From Stutzerimonas chloritidismutans AW-1 (GTDB lineage: Bacteria > Pseudomonadota > Gammaproteobacteria > Pseudomonadales > Pseudomonadaceae), in the NCBI RefSeq assembly GCF_000495915.1, contig NZ_AOFQ01000031.1, positions 1 through 64,000 on the forward strand: 64,000 bases of DNA, in the 5' to 3' direction. Positions within the stretch are counted from its first letter, which is position 1; every line of letters begins with the position of its first letter. This document shows positions 54,925-63,017 of the stretch, one piece after another. Under the pieces are notes generated by a model. It did not search any database, had not been told where the DNA came from, and was given only the letters and a program-made list of their open reading frames with translations. Position numbers and translations under genes: made by a program.

Positions 54925-56426
54925 CCGGCCTGCTCCCCCAACATGAAGTCCTCCAGCATCAACCCGGCGGTGGCCTTGGCCGAGCCCACGACGCCCGGAA
55001 CGCCCGCGCCCGGATGGGTACCGGCGCCGACGATATAGAGGTTGGGAATCACGTCATCACGGTTATGCGGGCGGAACCAGGCGCTCTGGGTGAGGATCGG
55101 CTCCAGCGAAAACGCCGAACCCAGGTGCGCGTTGAGCTCGTCGCGGAAATCGTGCGGGGTGAAGATGCGGTGGGTCACCAGATCACCGCGCAGACCGGGA
55201 ATATAGTGCCGCTCGAGGTACTCGAAAATGCGGTCGCGGTATTTCGGCCCCTCCACCGCCCAATCGATATCTGCCGTGCCCAGGTGCGGCACCGGCGCCA
55301 GCACGTAGTGGCTGGCGCAGTCTTCCGGCGCCAGCGAGGGATCGGTGACGCAGGGCGCGTGCAGGTAGAGGGAGAAATCATCGGCCAGGGTCTCACGCTT
55401 GAAAATCTCGTCGATCAGCTCACGGTAGCGCGGCCCGAAACACACCGTGTGGTGTTGCAGGTGCTCATGGCGGCGCTTGAGGCCGAAATGGATGACGAAC
55501 AGCGACATCGAGAAACGCTTGCCGGAGAGCCGTTTGGCCTCATCGCGACCACGCTGCTCATGCCCGAGCAGCTGCTTGTAGGTGTTGACCACATCGGCGT
55601 TGGAGGCGACCGCATCGGTATCGAAGCGCCGACCGTCACCCGTGATCACCGCCTTCGCCCGCCCTTCGGCCAGCTCGATGCGCGCCACCTCGGCGTTCAG
55701 CTCCAGCTTGCCGCCCAGGTCCTCGAAAAGCCGGACCATCCCCTGTACCAGCGCACCGGTACCGCCGCGCGGAAACCAGACGCCGCCCTGGCGCTCCAGC
55801 GCATGAATCAGCGCGTAGATTGACGAGGTTTCAAAGGGGTTGCCGCCGACCAGCAGCGAGTGAAAGGACAGCGCCTGCCGCAGCCGGTCGTTCTCCACGA
55901 ACTTGGCCACCATGCTGTACACGTTGCGCCAGGCCTGCAGCTTGGCCAGCTGCGGGGCGACACCGATCATGCTGCGGAACGACAGGAAGGGCACGGTGCC
56001 GAGTTTGACGTAGCCCTCTTCATACACCGCGCGCGAATAGGCGAGAAAGCGCTGATAGCCGGCGACGTCACGGGGGTTGAGCGCATGGATCTGCCGATCC
56101 AGCTGGGCCTGGTCGTTGACGTAATCGAAGCTGTAGCCGTCCTCCCAGCACAGCCGGTAGAAGGGGCTGACCGGCAGCAGCTCGACGTAATCGGCCATGC
56201 GCTTGCCAGCGCCGCTGAAGAGTTCTTCCAGCGCTGGCGGATCGGTGATCACCGTCGGCCCGGCGTCGAAGGTGAAGCCCTGATCGTGATAGACGTAGGC
56301 GCGGCCACCAGGCTTGTCGCGCTTCTCCAACAAGGTGGTCTGGACGCCGGCACGCTGCAGTCGGATGGCCAGCGCCAGCCCGCCGAAGCCGGCGCCGATT
56401 ACCACCGCTCGTTTAGCTTGGTTCAT
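54921..56426 (-). CDS. crtI: Phytoene desaturase (lycopene-forming)
   Basis: A 501-residue FAD-dependent desaturase introducing four double bonds into phytoene. VIGAGFGGLALAIRLQRAGVQ is the dinucleotide-binding start, and YIVGAGTHPGAGVPGVVGSAK (about residues 465-485) is the bacterial-type desaturase signature. The length is that of CrtI. It is a membrane-associated enzyme and is coupled to crtY (ATGA overlap). Confidence 0.96.
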   Translation of the reverse strand: MNQAKRAVVIGAGFGGLALAIRLQRAGVQTTLLEKRDKPGGRAYVYHDQGFTFDAGPTVITDPPALEELFSGAGKRMADYVELLPVSPFYRLCWEDGYSFDYVNDQAQLDRQIHALNPRDVAGYQRFLAYSRAVYEEGYVKLGTVPFLSFRSMIGVAPQLAKLQAWRNVYSMVAKFVENDRLRQALSFHSLLVGGNPFETSSIYALIHALERQGGVWFPRGGTGALVQGMVRLFEDLGGKLELNAEVARIELAEGRAKAVITGDGRRFDTDAVASNADVVNTYKQLLGHEQRGRDEAKRLSGKRFSMSLFVIHFGLKRRHEHLQHHTVCFGPRYRELIDEIFKRETLADDFSLYLHAPCVTDPSLAPEDCASHYVLAPVPHLGTADIDWAVEGPKYRDRIFEYLERHYIPGLRGDLVTHRIFTPHDFRDELNAHLGSAFSLEPILTQSAWFRPHNRDDVIPNLYIVGAGTHPGAGVPGVVGSAKATAGLMLEDFMLGEQAG

Positions 56427-57592
56427 CGGTAATCCTTGCGATGCAGATTATGGGCGGCGAGCGCGCGCAGCGCTTCGCCTAGCGGAACAGGAGGCTTGCC
56501 CGAGACGATGCGCAAGCGGTCGCGGGTGGTCAGCTTGGCCGCATAGAAACGCTGGATCAGCGGTTCGCGCAGGCGATAGAAACGTTGCATCACCGCCCAG
56601 CGGCGATCCGCCGGACCGGCCATGAACAGCATGCGATTGAGCAGTCGGAAGAAGCCGCGCTGGCGCCACTGCGCCAGCGAGTAGTCGCGGATCGCCTCGA
56701 ACAGGCTGGCGGCATCCCAGCGGTCCAGCGCGATCAGGTGATCGGCCAGACGCACCGCGTCGGGCAGCGAGTAGCCGGTGGTGGGATGGAACAACGCTGC
56801 GGCCAGCCCCGTCTGCGGCACACCGCGCGCCTCGTCCCAGAAAGCCGGCAGGTCACCGGAGAGGACGATGGGCAGCACGCCCTGCTCCTCGCGCAGCATT
56901 TCGGCGATGGTCCAGCCGCGCGCACTGGCGTAGCTGCCGATGTTCTCGCGCAGCGTATCCGGGGCCACGGTAGCGCCGTCGGCGTAATAGGTGTCTTCGA
57001 TCAGCAGGGTGTCCGCATCCAGCGGCAGCACATAGACGAAGCGATAGCCGTCGAGCTGGGCAACACTGGCGTCCATGATGATCGGCTCCTGCAAGCCGTG
57101 CGGTTGTTGCAGGCGCAATTCCTGGCCGAGAAATTTCTGAAATCCGAGGGCCAGCTGATCGGTCCGGCGCACGCCGCGTCCATCGATCACGGCGCCGGCC
57201 TGCAGGATGTCCCCCGAGGCCAGACGCACCCTTTGTGGCTCCACGCTGGCAACGGTGGTGCGCAAACGCACGCCATCGCTCAGTTCAGGCATCAGGTACT
57301 GGTGAAAGCGCTCCGAGAAGATGCTCGCGTAACCGCTGCCCAGCCGGCGCTGCAGGTCGGGAAAGATCACTTCATAGCCGGGCCAGCGCTTGCTCACCAT
57401 GGGCTCCAGCCAACGGTGCTGAGCCGGCGTCAGATCGTGCTGGTGAAACGACCAGGTGTGATTGCCGCCCAGGGTGTCGCCCTGCTCGACGAGCAGCAGG
57501 CGCAGATCAGGCCGCTGCTGACGCAGGCGCAGGGCCAAAAGGCCGTTGGCCAGCCCGCCGCCAACCAGGATCAGGTCCGCATCAAGCGCCAC
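56423..57592 (-). CDS. crtY: Lycopene beta-cyclase
   Basis: About 389 residues. I use the GTG at 57592, since GGAGG is five to six bases upstream and the protein then starts VALDADLILVGGGLANGLLAL, as in Pantoea CrtY; the frame from 57616 has no such site. The N-terminal FAD/NAD-binding motif, GGNHTWSFH and EDTYYADG are conserved blocks. It converts both ends of lycopene to beta-ionone rings, giving beta-carotene. Its start overlaps the end of crtX by 11 bases. Confidence 0.93.
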   Translation of the reverse strand: MALDADLILVGGGLANGLLALRLRQQRPDLRLLLVEQGDTLGGNHTWSFHQHDLTPAQHRWLEPMVSKRWPGYEVIFPDLQRRLGSGYASIFSERFHQYLMPELSDGVRLRTTVASVEPQRVRLASGDILQAGAVIDGRGVRRTDQLALGFQKFLGQELRLQQPHGLQEPIIMDASVAQLDGYRFVYVLPLDADTLLIEDTYYADGATVAPDTLRENIGSYASARGWTIAEMLREEQGVLPIVLSGDLPAFWDEARGVPQTGLAAALFHPTTGYSLPDAVRLADHLIALDRWDAASLFEAIRDYSLAQWRQRGFFRLLNRMLFMAGPADRRWAVMQRFYRLREPLIQRFYAAKLTTRDRLRIVSGKPPVPLGEALRALAAHNLHRKDYR

Positions 57593-58868
57593 TCGCCACC
57601 TCCAGCCGTTGCCCATCTGTCCCGAGCGCAGCCTCGATCAGCTCGGCGGCACGAACGACGCCGCCAGCCTGCCGCACTTCTGCGCCCAGCTGTGCCGCCC
57701 GCCGGCGAAACTCGCCTTCGCTCAACAACCGCTGCAATGCGTGACCGATCCGCGCCGGGCTCGCCAGTTGCGGCTGCAGGCGCAGGCCGACGCCGGCATG
57801 TTCGATACGCGCCGCGACACCCGGCTGATCGAAGGCAATCGGCAGCGCCAGCATCGGCACACCGGCCTCAAGCGCATCGAGCACGGTATTCAGCCCGGCG
57901 TGGGTGATGACCGCCGCAGCCCTGGCCAATGCCGCCCGCTGGGGTGCGAAGTCGGTGACCCAATACGCCCCCTCATCCTGCAGCCGCGCCGCTTGCGCGG
58001 CATTCAACCCGCCGCAATGGGCGATCAACAGCTGTACGCCGAGCGGCTTGCAGGCGCTGGCGATATTGCGCAGCAAGGTATAGCGATGTCCCTGCAGGGT
58101 GCCCAGCGAGGCGAAGACAAACGGCCGCGCCGGATCGATTGGCAGGTTCAGCTCGGCTTCGTTTTCCAGCGGACGACGCAACGGCCCGACAGCATGAAAA
58201 TTCGCCGGGAGCTGGCGGCGCGGAAAGTCGAAACCTGGCACCGTCTGGCTGACCTGCAGCAGCGGCGACAGGCACTCGCTCAAGGTCGAGCGCGGCGCCA
58301 GGCCTAACGCCTGACAGTAGTGCTGGATCACCTCGGCGTGGGGGCGCATCAGGCGGTCGTAGACACGACTGCTGTGCAGGTTGAGCTGCTCGCCCCAGTC
58401 GGTCGCCCGGTAGCGCCAGGGCATCACCGGCAAGGGCACCAGCGGCTCGCGGTTGAACGGCAAGGCGCAGGCGATGGAAACGAACGGCAGGCCAAGATGC
58501 TCGGCCACCAGCGCCCCCGCCGGCTCCATCTGGTCGGCCAGCACGGCGTCGACCTTCAGCGAACGCAGCACGTCCGGCGACTCGCGACAGAGCATTGCGG
58601 TGCTCGCTGCCATGTCGGCGATGACCCGGCGGATGCCGAACGGCCCCGGTTGCGCGGCGCGGCGGACCACCGCAGCCAGGCTGCCCGGCGGATGGGAATC
58701 GGCACCGATGGCGGCAAATCCGGCCGAGGGCAACGTCAACAGCTCGGCGACATCGGCCTGCTGGACGAAAGTCACTCGGTGGCCTCGCTGCGTCAGCGCC
58801 CAGGCGACTACTTCGAACGCGCGCAGGTGGCTGAGAAAGGGCAGCGCGATTGCCGCGAAATGAGTCAT
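57582..58868 (-). CDS. crtX: Zeaxanthin glucosyltransferase
   Basis: A 428-residue GT1 enzyme that attaches glucose to zeaxanthin. FVFASLGTLQGHRYTLLRNIA and THAGLNTVLDALEAGVPMLALPIAFDQPG (about residues 335-363) are the UDP-sugar-binding signature. It has the usual CrtX length and the Pantoea order crtX-crtY-crtI-crtB. Because crtZ is broken in this copy, its substrate may be missing. It lies 19 bases after idi. Confidence 0.93.
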   Translation of the reverse strand: MTHFAAIALPFLSHLRAFEVVAWALTQRGHRVTFVQQADVAELLTLPSAGFAAIGADSHPPGSLAAVVRRAAQPGPFGIRRVIADMAASTAMLCRESPDVLRSLKVDAVLADQMEPAGALVAEHLGLPFVSIACALPFNREPLVPLPVMPWRYRATDWGEQLNLHSSRVYDRLMRPHAEVIQHYCQALGLAPRSTLSECLSPLLQVSQTVPGFDFPRRQLPANFHAVGPLRRPLENEAELNLPIDPARPFVFASLGTLQGHRYTLLRNIASACKPLGVQLLIAHCGGLNAAQAARLQDEGAYWVTDFAPQRAALARAAAVITHAGLNTVLDALEAGVPMLALPIAFDQPGVAARIEHAGVGLRLQPQLASPARIGHALQRLLSEGEFRRRAAQLGAEVRQAGGVVRAAELIEAALGTDGQRLEVASGA

Positions 58869-58887
58869 CTGGCGGCTCCGCCCGGCA

Positions 58888-59928
58888 TCAGGCAGTGGGC
58901 ACTTGCAGCAGCCGCGCCTGCCGCAGCTCGGCCAGGCCGGCCGAACCTGTACAGAAGCAGGCGATCCGCAGTTGCTCGATCAGCACTTCGAAGTGCTTGA
59001 CCACCGCCTCACTGCTCAGCATCGCGGCTTGCAGCACGCCCGCTGCCTGCCCTACCAGATCGGCACCCAGGCAGATCGCCTTGGCCGCCTCCACGCCGTC
59101 GCGAATGCCTCCGGAGGCGATCAGCGGCGTATCCGGGCAGGCCTTGCGCACGGCCTGCAGCGCCTGCGCGGTGGGGATGCCCCAATCGGCGAAGGCCTGG
59201 GCGATCGCACGCTGGCTGACATCGCTGGCGCGCTCGGCTTCCACTGCGGCCCAGCTGGTTCCACCGGAACCGGCGACATCGATGGCGGCAACACCGGCGT
59301 CGACCAGCTGCCGTGCCACCGTCGCGGATATGCCGGCACCGACTTCCTTGATCACCACAGGCGCGGCCAGGCGGCTGGCAAGCGCTTCGATCGCCCGCAG
59401 CACGCCTCGCCAATCACGGTCGCCACCCGGCTGCACCGCTTCCTGCAGCGGGTTCAGGTGCACGATCAGCGCATCGCCATCGATCATCTCGACCGCGCGC
59501 CGCGCCTCGTCCACGCCGTAGCCACGTACCAGCTGCGCGGCACCGAAATTGGCCAGCAACAGGATGTCCGGCGCCAGCTGGCGCAGCTGCCCGGTCAGGC
59601 CCTGATCTCCCGCGGTTTCAAGCGCAACCCGCTGCGAACCCACCGCCATGGCGATACCCAAGTGTTGCGCGGCTTCCGCCAGGTGCGCATTGATCGCAGC
59701 AGAACGTGCGGCGCCGCCAGTCATCGAGCTGATCAGCAGCGGCGCCCGCAGCTGGCGCCCGAACAGCGCGCTATGCAGGTCGATCTCATCAAGGTGCAAC
59801 TCGGGCAGGGCGCAGTGCTCAAAGCGAAATGCGCCGAAACCGGTACCCGTCGCACCGGCTGCCCGCGTCGGGTCCAGGACGATATCCAGATGATCGTTTT
59901 TGCGGCTGACCAACGATTGCTTGCTCAT
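58888..59928 (-). CDS. fni: Type 2 isopentenyl-diphosphate delta-isomerase (FMN-dependent)
   Basis: A 346-residue flavoenzyme interconverting IPP and DMAPP. I start at ATG 59928 ([18 protein letters not shown]), with GGGAG nine bases upstream; the longer frame to 60045 runs into the promoter. [21 protein letters not shown] and [21 protein letters not shown] are the conserved FMN/IPP-binding blocks. Type 2 isomerases are common in carotenoid clusters of Pantoea-like origin. It begins the minus-strand unit fni-crtX-crtY-crtI-crtB. Confidence 0.92.
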   Translation of the reverse strand: MSKQSLVSRKNDHLDIVLDPTRAAGATGTGFGAFRFEHCALPELHLDEIDLHSALFGRQLRAPLLISSMTGGAARSAAINAHLAEAAQHLGIAMAVGSQRVALETAGDQGLTGQLRQLAPDILLLANFGAAQLVRGYGVDEARRAVEMIDGDALIVHLNPLQEAVQPGGDRDWRGVLRAIEALASRLAAPVVIKEVGAGISATVARQLVDAGVAAIDVAGSGGTSWAAVEAERASDVSQRAIAQAFADWGIPTAQALQAVRKACPDTPLIASGGIRDGVEAAKAICLGADLVGQAAGVLQAAMLSSEAVVKHFEVLIEQLRIACFCTGSAGLAELRQARLLQVPTA

Positions 59929-59999
59929 GGAAATCGGCTCCCGGGAAGACTTGTTTGGACGTGACGCCCTGAAAAAAGTGCTATGCGATGGCAACGAGT

Positions 60000-60046
60000 T
60001 GTACAGGTTTTTGTCATAACGTCCAATCGTTGTACAACATTGCACA
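60000..60046. promoter_or_regulatory. Candidate operator with TGTACA repeats between fni and crtE
   Basis: TGTACA occurs at 60000 and 60031, and TGCACA at 60041; the second is inside a perfect 10-bp palindrome GTTGTACAAC (60029-60038). From memory, TGTACA pairs are the target of MerR-family LitR/CarH-type light regulators of carotenoid genes in Pseudomonas, but the usual 12-base spacing is not seen here. Promoter-like TTGTCA and TACAAC (60011, 60033) overlap it. No regulator gene is in the window. Confidence 0.45.
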
Positions 60047-60086
60047 ACCCTGGTGCTCGAACTGGGGCGCCAGCGAGGGCACCGCC

Positions 60087-60977
60087 ATGCAAACGCAGAA
60101 TTCCACCCTCCCGCTTCCGCAATGCGACAGCCTGCTGCGCCTGCGGCGACAGGTCGACGAGCGCCTGGCCATGCGCCTGCCGCGCCCCGAGTCGGAGCTG
60201 GACAAGGTCACGCTGGCGTTACGTGAAGGCACCCTCGCTCCCGGCAAACGAATCAGGCCACTGTTGTTGCTGCTGGCGCTGGGAGATCTCGGCGTCGACC
60301 CCGATATCGGCCTGGACCCGGCATGTGCGCTGGAGATGATCCACGCCGCCTCGCTGTTTCTCGACGACATGCCATGCATGGACAACGCCAGCCTGCGGCG
60401 CGGCCAGCCGACCATTCATCTGCGTTTCGGCGAGGATGTCGCCGTCCTCGCCTCAGTGGCCCTGCTCAGCCATGCCTATGGCATAACCGCCACCGCGCCC
60501 AGGCTCACCCCCAGGCAGCGCAACGACGCGGTGGCCACACTGGCGCGAGCGGTCGGTGCGCAGGGCCTGGTGCGTGGGCAATTTCGCGACCTGCATGGCG
60601 CACAAGAAGCACAGCAGCTCGATGCGGTGATTGCCACCAATCAGCTGAAAACCGGCTCACTGTTCACCGCCGCATTGGAAGTTGCGGCCCTGCTCGCGGG
60701 GGCTGAGCGGACGCGGACACGCCATCTGCAAGGCTTTGCCAACGAACTGGGCCTGGCGTTTCAGCTGCTCGACGATATCGCCGATGGCCTGACGCCCGAA
60801 CAGACCGGCAAGGACTGCCAGCAGGACCGGGCCAAGGCGACCGTGGTCTCGCTGCTTGGCCAGCAGGCGGCAGAGCAGCAGCTGGCAACCCATCGAGAGG
60901 CCGCCCTCAGCCATCTTGATGCCGCCGGCCTGGGCGATGGCGAACTGGCCGCGCTCATGCGCCAGCTGTTCGGCTGA
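60087..60977 (+). CDS. crtE: Geranylgeranyl diphosphate synthase
   Basis: A 296-residue trans-prenyltransferase making C20 GGPP for carotenoid synthesis. The start is ATG 60087 (MQTQNST), with GAGGG eight bases upstream; an in-frame ATG at 59988 runs through the promoter. [23 protein letters not shown] (the first Asp-rich motif, about residues 92-101) and [10 protein letters not shown] (the second, about 230) are conserved. It is divergent from fni across about 158 bases, and does not lie in one operon with crtX as in Pantoea. Confidence 0.94.
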   Translation: MQTQNSTLPLPQCDSLLRLRRQVDERLAMRLPRPESELDKVTLALREGTLAPGKRIRPLLLLLALGDLGVDPDIGLDPACALEMIHAASLFLDDMPCMDNASLRRGQPTIHLRFGEDVAVLASVALLSHAYGITATAPRLTPRQRNDAVATLARAVGAQGLVRGQFRDLHGAQEAQQLDAVIATNQLKTGSLFTAALEVAALLAGAERTRTRHLQGFANELGLAFQLLDDIADGLTPEQTGKDCQQDRAKATVVSLLGQQAAEQQLATHREAALSHLDAAGLGDGELAALMRQLFG

Positions 60978-60998
60978 ACGGAGCGACCCCGTGTTGAC

Positions 60999-61023
60999 GC
61001 TTCATCAGTGCAATGGATGAAGC
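60999..61023. promoter_or_regulatory. 8-bp inverted repeat GCTTCATC-N9-GATGAAGC upstream of acyl-CoA dehydrogenase
   Basis: Perfect arms 57-81 bases before the ATG of the dehydrogenase gene, adjoining a -35-like TTGACG at 60994. It could be an operator. No regulator is adjacent. Confidence 0.4.
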
Positions 61024-61079
61024 TAGGCAATGGAAAACCGTGGTCCTTAGACTCGGGCCGATAAAAATGGAGGTTGACC

Positions 61080-62882
61080 ATGACCGAGACCCTGCTCTGC
61101 CCGCGTAACCTGGCATTCGAACTCTACGAAGTGCTGGACGCCGAGGCCCTGACCCGCCGCGAGCACTTCGCCGATCACAGCCGCGAAACCTTCGACGCCG
61201 CCATCGGCACCGCGCGCACCATCGCCGAGAAATACTTCGCACCGCACAACCGCAAGTCCGACGAGCACGAGCCGCAGTACGTCAACGGCGAAGCGGTGCT
61301 GATTCCCGAGGTCAAGCCGGCCGTGGACGCCTTTATCGAGGCGGGCTTTCACAACGCGCAGCGCAGCTTCGACGACGGCGGCATGCAGCTGCCGAACCTG
61401 CTGTCGCGGGCCTGCTTCGCGCATTTCCAGTCGGCCAACATCGCCACCAGCTCCTACCCAATGCTGAGCATGGGCGCCTCGCACCTGATCGAGGCCTTCG
61501 GCTCCGACGAGCAGAGGCAGCGCTTCCTGCAGCCGATGCTCGAGGGCCGCTTCTTCGGCACCATGGCACTCACCGAGCCGCATGCCGGCTCGTCGCTGTC
61601 GGACATCCGCACCCGCGCCGAACCGGCCGGTGACGGCAGCTATCGCCTCAAGGGCAACAAGATCTTCATTTCCGGCGGCGACCACCCGCTGTCGGAAAAC
61701 ATCGTGCACATGGTGCTGGCCAAGCTGCCGGACGCGCCGCCCGGGGTGAAGGGCATCAGCCTGTTCATCGTGCCGAAGTTCCTGGTCAACGACGACGGCT
61801 CGCTGGGCGAGCGCAACGACGTGCTGCTCGCCGGCCTGTTCCACAAGATGGGTTGGCGTGGCACCACCAGCACGGCGCTGAACTTCGGCGACAACGGCAA
61901 CTGCGTCGGCTATCTGGTAGGCGAGCCGCACAAGGGCCTGGCCTACATGTTCCAGATGATGAACGAGGCGCGCATCGGCGTCGGCATGGGCGCGATCATG
62001 CTCGGCTACGCCGGCTACCTCTACTCGCTGAACTACGCCCGCGAGCGTCCGCAGGGCCGCCTGCCGGACGGCAAGGACCCGGCCTCGACCCAGGTGCCGA
62101 TCATCGAGCACACCGACGTCAAGCGCATGCTGCTGATGCAGAAGGCCTATGTCGAAGGCGCCTTCGATCTCGGCCTGTACTCGGCACGCCTGGTGGACGA
62201 CGAGCACACCGCCGAGAGCGACGAGGAGCGGCGCAACGCCGGCGAGTTGCTCGACCTGCTGACGCCGATCGTCAAATCCTGGCCGTCGGAGTACTGCCTG
62301 AAGGCCAACGAACTGGCCATCCAGATTCTCGGCGGGCATGGCTACACCCGCGAATACCCGGTGGAACAGTACTACCGCGACAACCGCCTCAATCCGATCC
62401 ACGAAGGCACCCACGGCATCCAGTCGCTGGACCTGCTCGGCCGCAAGCTGATGCAGAACAAGGGTGCCGGCCTGCGCCAGCTGCTCGGGTTGATCCAGGC
62501 CAGCTGCGCACGCGCCGCCGAGTACGACTCGCTGACCGCACTGCGCCAACCACTGGAGCAGCACATCGCCCGCCTCACCAGCGTGACCCAGGCGCTGCTG
62601 GGCGATCTGGCAGCCGGCAAGGTGAACCAGGCGCTGGCCAACTCGGCGCTGTACCTGAAGGTGTTCGGCCATGCAGTGATCGGCTGGCGCTGGCTGGAGC
62701 AGGCACTGCGCGCCGAACGCGGGCTGGCCGAAGGCAATCCGGCGGATGCGGACTTCTACCGTGGCAAGCTGCAGGCCGCGCGTTACTTTCTGACCTGGGA
62801 AGTGCCGGCTTGCGCGCACGAGCTGGCCATCCTCGACGCACGCGACGACACCTGCCTGACGATGCAGGACGCCTGGTTCTAG
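61080..62882 (+). CDS. Acyl-CoA dehydrogenase with C-terminal extension domain (DmdC-like)
   Basis: A 600-residue flavoprotein from ATG 61080, with GGAGG six bases upstream. MALTEPHAGSSLSDIRTRAEP and KIFISGGDHPLSENIVHM are the FAD/substrate blocks; NPIHEGTHGIQSLDLLGRKL contains the catalytic Glu. It is a third member of the family in this window and the most divergent: it carries a substitution in the substrate loop (DNRLNPIHEGT in place of DCRITQIYEGT). It follows crtE in the same direction with its own promoter-like region. It is followed by a strong terminator. Confidence 0.9.
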   Translation: MTETLLCPRNLAFELYEVLDAEALTRREHFADHSRETFDAAIGTARTIAEKYFAPHNRKSDEHEPQYVNGEAVLIPEVKPAVDAFIEAGFHNAQRSFDDGGMQLPNLLSRACFAHFQSANIATSSYPMLSMGASHLIEAFGSDEQRQRFLQPMLEGRFFGTMALTEPHAGSSLSDIRTRAEPAGDGSYRLKGNKIFISGGDHPLSENIVHMVLAKLPDAPPGVKGISLFIVPKFLVNDDGSLGERNDVLLAGLFHKMGWRGTTSTALNFGDNGNCVGYLVGEPHKGLAYMFQMMNEARIGVGMGAIMLGYAGYLYSLNYARERPQGRLPDGKDPASTQVPIIEHTDVKRMLLMQKAYVEGAFDLGLYSARLVDDEHTAESDEERRNAGELLDLLTPIVKSWPSEYCLKANELAIQILGGHGYTREYPVEQYYRDNRLNPIHEGTHGIQSLDLLGRKLMQNKGAGLRQLLGLIQASCARAAEYDSLTALRQPLEQHIARLTSVTQALLGDLAAGKVNQALANSALYLKVFGHAVIGWRWLEQALRAERGLAEGNPADADFYRGKLQAARYFLTWEVPACAHELAILDARDDTCLTMQDAWF

Positions 62883-62906
62883 AGCGTGCCGCACATGCTG
62901 TAACAG

Positions 62907-62933
62907 CGCCCCGCTCCTGCGGGGCGTTTTTTT
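62907..62933 (+). terminator. Intrinsic terminator after the acyl-CoA dehydrogenase
   Basis: CGCCCCGC-TCCT-GCGGGGCG forms an eight-bp GC stem with a four-base loop, followed by seven T. It lies 24 bases after the stop codon. Confidence 0.95.
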
Positions 62934-62962
62934 GACAGGCTGTCAAATCATCAGGTTAGAAT
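62931..62962 (+). promoter_or_regulatory. Probable promoter of the K+/H+ antiporter with palindromic -35 region
   Basis: TTGACA (62932) and TAGAAT (62957) are 19 bases apart. The -35 lies within the palindrome TTTGACAG-G-CTGTCAAA (62931-62947), directly overlapping the T-run of the upstream terminator. The spacing is long, so an activator or an alternative -35 is possible. Confidence 0.45.
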
Positions 62963-63017
62963 CGCTGGCATATCCCGTGCATGGGCACGCGGCAGCTATC
63001 TCTAACGGAGACTTCAT

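Noticed and set aside
61047-62894. 615-residue minus-strand ORF opposite the third acyl-CoA dehydrogenase
   Set aside because: Antisense shadow of a gene with clear FAD and catalytic motifs.
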